64,000 nucleotides of DNA from Lumbricus rubellus. Its lineage: Eukaryota; Annelida; Clitellata; Crassiclitellata; Lumbricidae. The translations under genes and the position numbers were made by a program. The stretch spans positions 58,377,766 through 58,441,765 of the forward strand of contig OX243811.1 of the NCBI GenBank assembly GCA_945859605.1, in the 5' to 3' direction. Under the pieces are notes generated by a model. That model saw only the letters and a list, made by a program, of their open reading frames with translations, did no database searches and was not told the origin of the DNA. How positions within the stretch are numbered: the first letter of the stretch is position 1; each line of letters opens with the position of its first letter. Below are positions 30,905 to 41,438 of the stretch, one piece after another.

Positions 30905-30967
30905 ACGTACCGGTATGTATAGGACCATGTCGTTATCCCAATTTCTATATTTCTGCTTGAATAATTA

Positions 30968-31125
30968 TATGCCTTGCGTGGTAATCTAGTGGTCAGCATA
31001 ATGGGCTGTCAAACGATAGGTCAGGGATTCAAATAACCGTCAGTGCGAAATTTTTCCTCTCAACCTGCACCTCCAAAGTCAACTCGTGGATACAAAACCA
31101 GGTCTATAATAGGCCTACTGTCGCT
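30968..31125 (+). mobile_element. tRNA-like SINE candidate
   Basis: GCGTGGTAATCTAGTGGTCAG resembles a tRNA 5' end with A-box, and AGGGATTCAAATA resembles a B-box about 45 nt later. The arms do not fold as a full tRNA, so a SINE head is more likely than a tRNA gene. Confidence 0.5.
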
Positions 31126-32473
31126 GGGACAAAAGAAAGAAAACATAATTCGATAACACTTCGTTTGCTACCCATGCATTGTGGGTATTATGATAACACT
31201 TATGTTACATATACTATAGGGATTATACCATGGATGCTATCAGTCTGGCTTACGACATTGACCAGTGTTTTCAAAGTCGGAAATCAAGCTCTGTGTAAGC
31301 TATTATGCCAGTAGCCTACATGTACAGCTACAGTAAACCACAAAGGGTCAACAGAGTCTACAGAGTTCAACACAAGGCTAAAGTCTGTGCTTTCGGAGAT
31401 AATGATATTTTTAAAGTGAACATCTTGGCGCAATATTATAGTCTATTCTTAAGCGAAAATTAATTTGTTGTGGCCTACCATAATTAAATTTTGACGATAG
31501 GCCTGGTAAAGTGCTATAATAAGGCATCTGGACCATAAACGTGCACGTCAAAATTAATGTAGATCTACGCAAGTTGTTGTACATGCCATAGACGGAGACC
31601 TGGTCCGAACTTTGGAGGGGGGACGGACGAGCAAAGTTTTTAAATCCGTGAGAAGAATAGCAACATAAAAGGACTTTGTCTTTGTTCTGTTTGTTTCAGT
31701 GGCGGTGGCCTCGTTTGGTCTTGGTCATATTTCGTCTGTGTCTGGCCCTGTACACCGTTATCTTCTGTATACTTACCATCGTCTACTTTCCTCGCAGGAA
31801 TCCACAGCGCCCGTGGCCTGTATGGCTGACCAACTGGTAATACTTGCTGCTCACATGTCACGAGATCTACGCAGCAGCCGTTGTACTCATCCACTCAACT
31901 GACAGGACAACAGGCTGCTGTTGCAGAGAACTAGAAGGTGGAGCTAGAAATAGAGACAGCGATGATCATAGTGGAACCAATAGGAGAGTGTCGGATGGGA
32001 GACAACCTAATCCGGTGCCATGTTACATGAAGCTAGAGTGGCTGTTGTTCTGTACCATATCACCTGCTGCAATTGCTGTCACCGCCAGCACCCTGCTGTC
32101 ACCTTCAAGTGGCCCTTTCACGGTTAAAAGCCTCAACAATGACTTACTCAACTCAGCCGTCGTTCTAGTAGACTTCTGCATTTCCGCGTTTCCGGTTCGG
32201 CTGCTTCACTTTGTCTACTCCGCCATCTTCCTCACAATCTACTTCATGTTCACTTATATTTTCTAATCGCTCGATCACAACGGAAATGTGCTGTATGATT
32301 TCACAGACTGGGATAATCCCGCAAATGTGGTAATCATTTGGGTCATCATGGGTTTAGTCATCCCACTGGCTGTGCAGATCATATTCTACGTCATATACAG
32401 ATTTAAGCTCTTAATGTTTGCGGAAATCTACGGAGATGGAGAAAGAGAATACGAAGTAATCTATGACTATTAA

Positions 32474-33366
32474 GCGATATAAATATAATTTGTTACTGAC
32501 TTTACTGACGCTTCGTAATTTGTGCATTGTGCCGATAAAGTCCAGCAACTGCCAGACTATTCTCCGACGTTTGAACATTTAACAGTGAACATCGATAAGA
32601 CTCGGCTCCGGAGTTTCTACTGCCTACCGTTAAAACTGTTTTCGCTGGACCTTTTGGAATGCAATTGTCCAGTTATGCCATATTTACTGCTGTGCCCCAC
32701 TGTTTGTGCACCTAAGACGCTGTGTTAATTTAAAAATAATAACCTGTCAGTGTTATCGGGAAGCGTTCGCTGAGATCAATTTGAGTGACCTTGTTGTATA
32801 CCAAATTCTTGCAATTTACTTTCTCCATCATTGTTTTTGATCGAGGTACAGCCCTTGATCAAAAAGTACATTTACATTTGCTACTCGCCCCTGCAGTGTG
32901 GTGTGCATGGAGCAAATGCAAGTATCACAAGCGTAATGTGCTATAATAAATGAATTTAAATCAGTGGACCTATTAGCTCTAGTTCTAGCAGATGAAAACC
33001 CTTCAACAAAGGCATCTCAATAACTCAAGCACTATAGAACAAGGAAGGGAATCGGTTCAATCAGATTTTAAATGGACAACTATTCCAGGGTACAGAACCA
33101 GGAATGGCAAAAAGCTTCTGTACCAGGTGTAGGCCTAGAGGACGTCAGGACGACCTGGTCCAAGAGACAACATCAGATGATTGATGATCAACACGACCAA
33201 AAATAGATGAGGCAAAGACATAGGCTTACATGGATCTGATATAGGATGGGGTATACGTTCCAACAGACATTTTTCCATAGGCGCTTGAATTTTGTACTCA
33301 ATGCGTTGATATCGTATTGTAACCATTAATAATTATAAAATAAATATATGTAACCTATATAAATTA
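32474..33366 (+). other. Intergenic, nothing recognised
   Basis: AT-rich sequence between the pseudogene and the mariner-like element. Candidate polyadenylation word AATAAA near 32945. Short frames here have no recognised content. Confidence 0.4.
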
Positions 33367-33368
33367 TA

Positions 33369-34154
33369 CACTGTGTCCGGGTAAAAAGTAGACCCCACAA
33401 AAAAGTGTCATAACTCGGTCAAAACATTTGGGATTTGTCTGAAATTTCAAACACAGCAACAGCGGCCATATTTACACGAGATTCTAAAACCGATTAGAAA
33501 TATACGTGAGTTTGTCAAATTTATAAGTGTTTGCGTTGGAGCATCGACAAATTGAACTTTCCAACATGGAAAACCTGAAAAGAAGTGAAATTCAGCTAAA
33601 TATGCTGTTCAAAATGTCCATCTTGTTCACGGACACACGACCGTAGATTAAACGCTACTGTTTGATGGTCCTGTAGATGATCACATGGTTAAACAACTGC
33701 CAATCTTCAGACAGATGCGCCCTACGCCCTACGGTTATCGATGTCATGAATACGCGTGAACAAAAAACGCGCTCCTCCAGTACATGTACTCCGGATCAAA
33801 GTCTGGACTGCTGGACGGCCACAGCTGCAGGATATGAAGCCGAGTGTCTCCCGGGATAGCTATTAACCTACTACGTCTACGATCGTGTGTCCGAGAACAA
33901 GAAACACATTTTTTGGCACCAGAATAGCTGAATTTCACTTCCTTTCAGGTTTTCCATGTTGGAAAGTTCCATTTGTTGGTGCTCCAACGCAAACGCTCAT
34001 AAATTTGACAAACTCGCGAATATTTGCAAAGGACTTTGGAATCGAATGTAAATATGGACACTGTTGCTGTGTTTAAAATTTCAGATAAATCCTAAAAGTT
34101 TTGACCGAGTTATGACACTTTTTTGTGGGGTCTACTTTTTACCCGGACACAGTG
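33369..34154 (-). mobile_element. Mariner/Tc1-derived element with very long inverted arms
   Basis: Ends CACTGTGTCCGGGTAAAAAG in perfect inverted orientation, each next to TA (33367-33368, 34155-34156), the Tc1/mariner target. The inverted similarity runs far inward: the left arm 33369-33600 matches the right arm 33925-34154 with scattered changes. The minus-strand core includes LQLWPSSSPDFDPEYMYW (frame 33744-33938), like the third catalytic motif of mariner/Tc1 transposases (WPxxSPDLNPIE). The remainder of the transposase is missing, so this is a non-autonomous derivative. Confidence 0.88.
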
Positions 34155-34156
34155 TA

Positions 34157-34964
34157 CATATTTAATTATTTATATAGAGGGTCTAATTATATGGTGCAGA
34201 CTATTCAGCGAGTTCTCTGCACCGTTTACGACTAGTGAAACTCCACGAGGAAAGGCAGGTCTTTAAAGATTTTTAAGAACTGCTACATGATTACGAAAAC
34301 GAAGTAGGCCTAAATAGGTTAGCCTTCAGTTAGAAATAGATAGGTCTATCCAGTTCTGACACTCACTTATTCGAAAATTATATTATAACATCCCATGGCT
34401 TTGCTGATAAGCTTAGGCCTAATCGATATCCTTGACCATAATTGTTAGGAACTTCTTTAGGCTACTGACTGAGGAATTAGGTCCATCCAGTTTATGCTCC
34501 TCCCTCTATTCTCTGTCTAAAAAATTTATTACTTACATGTAGCATACGGTGCACATTTACCAGCCGCATAATGTCCATGTACGCAGTGCGACACAATGTC
34601 TAAAGTTCTACAGCGCCCCAAAACGGAAAAGCTTTTTCATAGTCACTTGAGCCTAATCAAAACAGAAGAATCTATAGGCAGAGACCAAACTCCAAAAGGT
34701 CAGACAGTGAGATGGCTAAGGTGCATGGGTGGAGAGTGTATCTTATGTGTGTACAACACTGTACACTGTACATGATGGTAGGCTATAGTGTGACTGAGGT
34801 CTACATTGTCGATTGCAGATCCTCTTAGTTTGAAGCAAGGACTTTATACACATAAAATATACGACTTTTGTTCCAATGTCAGTCGCTGATAAGAATAGCC
34901 AGACGCCATTTGCAGAAGTTCGTTAAGCCTCGTCACATCTGAGGCTAATGTTGTTAGTTTAAAA
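34157..34964 (+). other. Upstream region of the intact rolling-stone-like gene
   Basis: No gene seen. The last 150 bp (34800-34964) resemble the sequence just upstream of 29575 (GACTTTTGTTCCAATGT, CAGACG), so part of the 5' flank was duplicated with the gene. Confidence 0.5.
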
Positions 34965-37900
34965 ATGGATCAGATATCTGAGGGTGAGACCTCACCGCTG
35001 ACGATTTCTGAGGCACCAAAACCAAAAAGGGTAGGTCTAAGTCTTAAATATAATATAATATAATTTTGTATAGATCTATATTCTATTTCTAAAATCTGTC
35101 GATTCCTTTCATACGTCTGAAGGGCAAAGGCCCATTCACACATCCATCAATTCTTTTATTCATTAATTCGTTCGTTCGTTCTTTCGTTTCTTTGTTCGTT
35201 TGTTAATCTCTCAATAATCATCTCTACATAAGCTACATCTAACCAAGCAGCAATGCAACTGCCCATGCAACCATTCGTCCACTCCTCTATTCTTTCATCC
35301 CTTCAACCATCCGCCCCTATAATTAAATCCTTCCTCCCTCCATCCAACCATCCATCCCTCCATTTATCCATCCATCCATCCATCCAACCACCCATCCCTC
35401 CATCCCTCCAATTATCTATCCATCCATCCATCCATCCATCCATACATCCATCCATCTATACTTCCATCCACCTATATAATTATCATCTGTATAACCTGTG
35501 TACGTAAGGCGCCTTAAATTTCCTATACTTTAAAGAGAAGTTGAGTGAGATAGCCTAATTTTATAGTCAATGCCATCATACAATAGAGTGCATGCGTGAA
35601 GTTGCTGAACAAAATTTAAATTCTGCACAATTATAGCAGAACAAAACCTAATAATTAATTGGTTTTCTATTTATTCGTAGAAGAACTTCTGTCACATCCT
35701 TCGAGAAGAATTTCGTTGGAGGAGTTTTGGCTTCGAATATCCAAACACCGGTGTATTTTACAAAAGTCAGGTCTGTATGACAATACAACGGTGGGTATCA
35801 CTGAATTGAGACATTGTCTTTTTTTCATAAGACCATGTCGCTTTACAGTCACTTTCATTTTCCACTTTTCTCTTTCAACACAAGCCGTGGGTTGTACTGT
35901 AATAGCTGTGTTATTTAGCATAGTGATGAACATGGTGGGATGTAATAATTATGAGAAGTTGGGAATTAAATTAATAAGCAGAGATTTTTCAGGTTTAAAG
36001 GCAATTCATATATAGACAAATTTCACAAAAAGAGTTTAAGCAAACAAAAAGTTATAATAACTTTACTGAGCCCATCCACTGTTTTTACGATCCAAAAATA
36101 TAACGTAACAAAACGTAGCAATTTTCTTTCATGATGTCACATGTCAAATAATTGATATACCAAAAACTTGACAGTGGCTCACAACTTGTGTTCCATGTGT
36201 CTACCATCAGTGTACACTCTTGTTATGAGCCTCTGTGTAAAGTTCTTGATGGCCTTGAAGACAGTGTTCCAGAGTTAAATCTTCCCACATCAACTCCAAT
36301 GCAACCATCAATTATCTTATCCCTCTTGGTTTTTGGCCGATTGCTGATTGTGGCATTTCTCCAGCGTCTTTATCTACACTTGATAGTCTGTCGGATTCAA
36401 ATCCGGAGGTTCGGGGCAATTGGTTCTTCTCAATGAAACCAGAACAATAATAATATTGACCTAGACGTCGTAGTGCCGATCTCCTTTCATCAGCGGCGCA
36501 TTTCTTAACTCTCAATTTAGCTACCGGTAATAATTGATCTACCCTCACTATTTATCAGAGTGAGCACTAAGCGGTAATGATAGCCTTAGGTCCAAGACCA
36601 TGCTTATAAAGCGTATGAACATAAATTTTTATTGTCATTGACACCGGCATTTTGATATAATTGGAAATGTCAATTTTATTTACTTTAATAAAAATTGTCA
36701 TTTTGAAAAATTCTTATTTACAAACTTTTAGTCATCTTCCTATAATGGCATAGCCTAGGCTTAGTGACGTGCAGCTACGCTGGTAGGCCTATATGTTTCT
36801 CTCTAAATAATGAAAATAATAATAATAATAAAAACAATAATAATAATTTTCTGGCAATTTCAGGTCTATCTGAGAACAATTATTTGAAATGTGACTTGAT
36901 AATTAATATGACACAGGGTTCTGTGTTGGGCCCTTTACTGTACATTCTCTACACAGCTGGTATTGGTTCCTTGTTGTCTGCATGTGGCCTTCTGCACCAA
37001 CTCTATGCTGATGACGTTCAGGCCTATGCTCACTGCCTTGCCACTGATGCAGTGTCCACTGTATCGTTAATGTCCAATGCCATTGATGCTCTTACATCAT
37101 GGATGGCATCTAATCGTTTGTTACTAAATCCCTCTAAAACTCAGTTTATCTGGTTTGGTACTCGCAGGCAATTGGCATCAATTGACCTGCACTTAATAAC
37201 AAAAACTTTCCCTGATATATCTTTCTCTCTCACAGTCCGCGACCTTGGAATTACTCTGGATCAAGAGCTCAATTTCTCCAAGCATATCAATTTGGTCACT
37301 CGTAGTTGCTACTACCAGCTTCGGCAACTCCGAGTTGTCTCAAGATCTCTCTCTCATAGTGCTACTCTGTCCATGCCTTTGTCACCAGTAGAATTGATCA
37401 CTGCAGTTCGGTACTCATGGGTCTGCCACTTGCTCTAATTGGGCGCCTTGAACGAGTTCTTCGTTCGGCTGCTCGCCTCATTGGCCGCATTCCTAAATAT
37501 GCCCCCGTCTCTGCTTATATGCGTGATGTTCATCACCGGCTTCCTGTTTCTCAACGCATCTCCTACCGAGTTGCTGCACTTGTCTGGCGTTGCCTTACTG
37601 ATTGTGCTCCATCATACCTGTCTATTCTTTGTCGACCTGTCTCCGACCTTGCAGCCCGTCGAGCTCTTCGCTCTACGACAACGGGGGAGCTTTTGGTTCC
37701 TCGAGCTCGCACTTCTACAAGACAGCGCCGAGCCTTTTCTACTGTGGGTCCCGCTATCTGGAATGGCCTCCCACTAAACTTGCGACTTATGCCTAGACTA
37801 AATTTACCTGCTTTTTATAAGTCGCTCAAAACCTATTATTTTAGCTGTGGCTGGACTGGGAGCGCCTCTGAGTAGGTTTCTTGAAGAAGCGCTATATAAA

Positions 37901-39041
37901 TTTACGAAATGAATGAATGAATGAATGAGTTTAGACCTATGTGACTTTTGCTGCATTTTGTTTTAGATCACCATGACACAATGGGTGGACTTACTGAAAG
38001 TAACCTAATAGGCCTATGACTTTTGTACTGCTTGAAAAGTGTTGGTGACATTTTGGTTCTTGTAGGTAGATATGAATTGTCTTTAAGCCGGTTGAGCCTG
38101 ATTCAACAATTCTCACTTCTGTTCAAGATATTGACAAAACACCTTAGGGTACATTTTGGCACGCACTGTAAATACCTAAAGATTTACGAATACGCATATT
38201 ATCCGTGTGATATATGGAAACAAATAGCAACATAAGACGACTTTAATCTTTGTTCTGTTTGTTTCAGTGGCGCTGGCCTCGTTTGGTCTTCGTCATATTT
38301 CGTCTGTGTCTGGCTCTCTACACCGGTATCTTCTGTATACTGACCATTGTCTACTTTCCTCGCACGAATCCACAGCGCCCGTGGCCAGTATGGTTGACCA
38401 ACTGGTCATACTTGCTGGTCACTTGTCACGAGATCTACGCTGCATCCATTGTACTCATCCATTCAACTGACAGAACAACCGGCTGCTGCTGCAGAGAACT
38501 GGAAGATGGAGATGGAAAAGGAGACAGCGATGATGACATTGGATCCAATAGGAGAGCGTCGGATGGGAGAAAACCTAATCCGGTGCCATGTTACATGAAG
38601 CTAGAGTGGTTGTTGTTCTGCACCATATCACCTGCTGCGATTACTGTCACCATCAATAACCTGAGACCACCTATGGCTGGCATTAAGTCGGTTAAAGGCT
38701 TCAATAACCATTTAATGAACTCTGTCGTTATTCTGCTGGACTTCTGTATTTCCGGAATTCCTGTTCGTCTGTTTCACTTTGTCTACTCCGTCCTCTACTT
38801 CGCAATCTACTTCCTCTTTTCGTACATTTTCTGGTCATTCGATCACAACGCAAATGTGCTGTATGATAATATAGACTGGGATGATCCCGAAAATGCGATG
38901 ATTAGTTGTGTCAAGATGGGGTTGGCTACGCCACTGGCCGTGCATATCGTCTTGTTCTTCATGTACAGGCTCAAACTCTTCATCTTCACGAAAATCTACG
39001 GAGACGAAAGACGCGAATACGAAGAAATCTACGACTATTAG
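34965..39041 (+). CDS. Rolling-stone-like multi-pass membrane protein
   Basis: Exons 34965-35030, 35681-35770 and 38268-39041 join in phase 0 to a 309-aa protein. Exon 1 is an acidic cytosolic start ([16 protein letters not shown]). Exon 2 holds [23 protein letters not shown], matching the rolling-stone signature before the first membrane helix. Exon 3 opens [20 protein letters not shown] and has several hydrophobic segments ([60 protein letters not shown]). It ends in an acidic, Tyr-rich tail EYEEIYDY. Drosophila Rost acts in myoblast fusion; the role of this homologue is unknown. A LINE lies in its second intron. Confidence 0.88.
35280..35470 (+). repeat. CATC microsatellite
   Basis: Imperfect (CATC)n/(CCTC)n run in intron 1 of the intact gene. 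Confidence 0.85.
36905..37928 (+). mobile_element. 5'-truncated CR1/L2-like LINE
   Basis: Starts inside the [16 protein letters not shown], then the catalytic [31 protein letters not shown] and [18 protein letters not shown]. After a frameshift near 37380-37440 the frame 37417-37875 gives [20 protein letters not shown] and [14 protein letters not shown], ending GWTGSASE. A 3' region of about 50 bp and a (GAAT)n tail finish it. Located in intron 2 of the rolling-stone-like gene on the same strand. Confidence 0.9.
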
Positions 39042-40014
39042 ACGATACTTCATTAATTAGCATTCTGTAATCACACTTGCGATTATAGTAGGCCCCTGCT
39101 GTCTCTATAGATATGTATATTTAGGCTTACGTTTATATTGCTAAGCCGATCAAAATGCAGATTTCCGCAGACTTCATTGCATGTCTGTGAACAAGAGAGG
39201 TCTGCTTGTTGAGTCCACGCGGAGTTATAGGCCTATGCGTATTCAGCGAATAATATCTGCTGTGTCAATCCTTAAGTCTACACTCTACAACCAGCAACTG
39301 TTTGAATATAGCAAATTATTGATTTAACCAGCAGGATAGACGAGGACAGTACTGATATGTTTCAATCTCTAATGTAAGCTACATCGAGGCAAACATTCTT
39401 TGCTCTTTGTTTCCAATGAACCCGTAAAGAATATTCTACTCAGCCATGATTGATCAGTTTTCTTGGCCCGTTTATTGTAATAATCGTATTCTCATGCAAC
39501 ATAGAGAGATGGGCTTAGACTCACTTTCAAAAAATAGCGTATTGGATAAATTGCAGTTAGAAACGTCTACCGAGTCCGTTTCTAATGCAAAATGCATTAG
39601 TTTATGACGATGATCCAGTCACTCAACGCCACATTCAAACCTCTTAATCAGTGGTAGAAGAAAAGTAGAACAAATAACAGAGTCAGATCATGGTCCACGT
39701 GGAGCAAGGGCGTGCAAAGAAGACAACTGGGGGTTCTACGCAAGAAATCGATGGTTGAAACCGCAACGGCATGGCAATTCTCACTCTGCCGCCCAAGTAT
39801 TTTACATTGAGTTCAGGCAATGAGCCGCGCTTTGCTCGTTATTTACCGTGCAGTCTTTGTCACTGGCTCGCTTGGCTACATCGGTAAGGTCGATGGCCAC
39901 GCGTCTGCACGTTACTTTGTGAAAGAGAGCAATAATTGTTACATCTACACTGTATAGTTACTAGTGATCAATCTTTTACTTTAACAGTTTTCTTTGCATG
40001 TGAGCAATTACATG
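39042..40014 (+). other. Intergenic, nothing recognised
   Basis: 3' flank of the rolling-stone-like gene; no clear polyadenylation signal chosen and no repeat identified. Confidence 0.4.
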
Positions 40015-40022
40015 ACCTAGTA

Positions 40023-40761
40023 CAGGGGTCTCAAACACGCGGCCCGCGGGCCGCATGCGGCCCGCGGACCCGAATAATGCGGCCCGCGAGGGCCATCTGT
40101 TTTTTATATATATAGATATATTTAAAGAAAGAAATTGGTTAAAAACCGAAATCTGCTGTTCTTTTTGCGATTTGAACCAAGGCTCAAACTGTTTTCTTTT
40201 AAGTTTTGCTCTGGATAGTCAATCTGCAATAGCAGATATGCATATAGAATTATAGTGGGCCTTCAATGTAATACCATGGTGAAGCAGAAGTAAGCCTACA
40301 ATGAGGTTGATATTCCGGTATTCTACACTTTCTACTAGGCCTATATACAAGAAAAACTCCAAAATCTAGAGGAAAATAGTATTTTTTACCACGAGATTTA
40401 TTTTTCGGGCAGAAGTAAAATCTTAGCCCCCACCCCACTGCTGAAATCTCCCGTACGCCTATGGTAAGTAGGCCTATTAGGCTTACTAAATGTGCTATTG
40501 ATGCTCTTCATAGACCCTATCTTTGTGACTCTAAGTTTTCAATTTTGTGTATAGTGCCATTATGGTTACACTAAAAGTAGAGTACTAACTTAGGTGATTT
40601 CACAGGATTACAATGTATATCATTATTACAGCATTGTAACCCTCACCCCATATAAATAGTTTAACTTGCAAGACATACTAGGCTACTTTAGTGTTGCGGC
40701 CCGCGAGACACTGTAAATTTTCAAATTTGGCCCGCACGATGACTTGAGTTTGAGACCCCTG
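40023..40761 (+). mobile_element. hAT-type MITE
   Basis: 739 bp with ends CAGGGGTCTCAAACACG and TTTGAGACCCCTG in inverted orientation, flanked by an exact 8-bp duplication ACCTAGTA (40015-40022, 40762-40769). The left end is rich in GCGGCCCGC words that can pair with one another. No transposase frame. Ends and target length fit hAT. Confidence 0.92.
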
Positions 40762-40849
40762 ACCTAGTAAATGTTGTTTCTCTTTCAATCAGTGTTTTCT
40801 TTTCTATAACTTCACTCGACTAATTTAACTTCTAAATTATTATGACCAA

Positions 40850-41005
40850 TCAGCCTACGAGCAATCCCTATGACCAATCAGCCTATGACCAATGAGCCAT
40901 ATGAGCAAAAAGACCTATGACCAATAGACCCTATAAGCAATAAACCATATGAGCAATAAGCCCATGAGCAATAAGCCTATGAGCAATCAGCCTATGAGCA
41001 ATGGC
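40850..41005 (+). repeat. Short tandem repeat, about 16-17-bp unit
   Basis: About nine imperfect units of CCTATGAGCAATCAG / CCTATGACCAATCAG upstream of the WSC-EGF receptor gene. CCAAT words recur in it, which could be chance. Confidence 0.75.
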
Positions 41006-41438
41006 CTGTACACCGCGCCTAACCACCTTACCCACCCTCAGAGACTGACTAAAGCAAATCGCCACCTAATACGCCTACATGTTGAGTTGTTGACCTCAAT
41101 GAAGCATGTCGACAGGTAATGTGTTAGATTTTTTGCGCCTCGGATGCCCGCTGCGAACACGCTATCTGCTGCATGCGTTCATTGTTGGCCTTTAATATTG
41201 GCTTAGGCTACAGTAACTGTTCGCCCATTACTTCAGTGCTTTAGTTGTCTAGCCGTTGGATCGCTTCACTGTGTTGAATTTGCAACCGTCCAGGAAGGTC
41301 TTTTTCATTACAGCGATAGATAGACTATCAGCGTTTTCATACTCTTGACATTATCTTTTGCACCGGCCTACTATAATTCTTTTAATACATTAACGGAGTT
41401 TTTCTCTGATATATCGGTTAGGCATAACTCAAGTAAAA

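Larger units (their letters stand above)
29575..32473 (+). pseudogene. Rolling-stone-like membrane protein, pseudogene
   Basis: Three exons with sound splice sites: 29575-29640 (MDEISDDETSPLTIYEE), 30265-30354 (EEIRCSRFGFNFPDSGVFYRGQ) and 31700-32473. The third encodes the multi-pass membrane part ([39 protein letters not shown]) that marks rolling-stone-like proteins. Two in-frame TAA stops (31838-31840, 32264-32266) break it; the intact neighbour at 34965-39041 has Ser and Trp codons at these places. The frame otherwise persists to EYEVIYDY and TAA, so loss looks fairly recent. Confidence 0.85.

Noticed and set aside
30968..31040. Intact tRNA gene
   Set aside because: A- and B-box-like words are present but the stems do not pair across a full cloverleaf; a SINE head fits better.
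35253..35507. 84-aa Pro/Ser/His-rich frame
   Set aside because: It is a CATC microsatellite in an intron.
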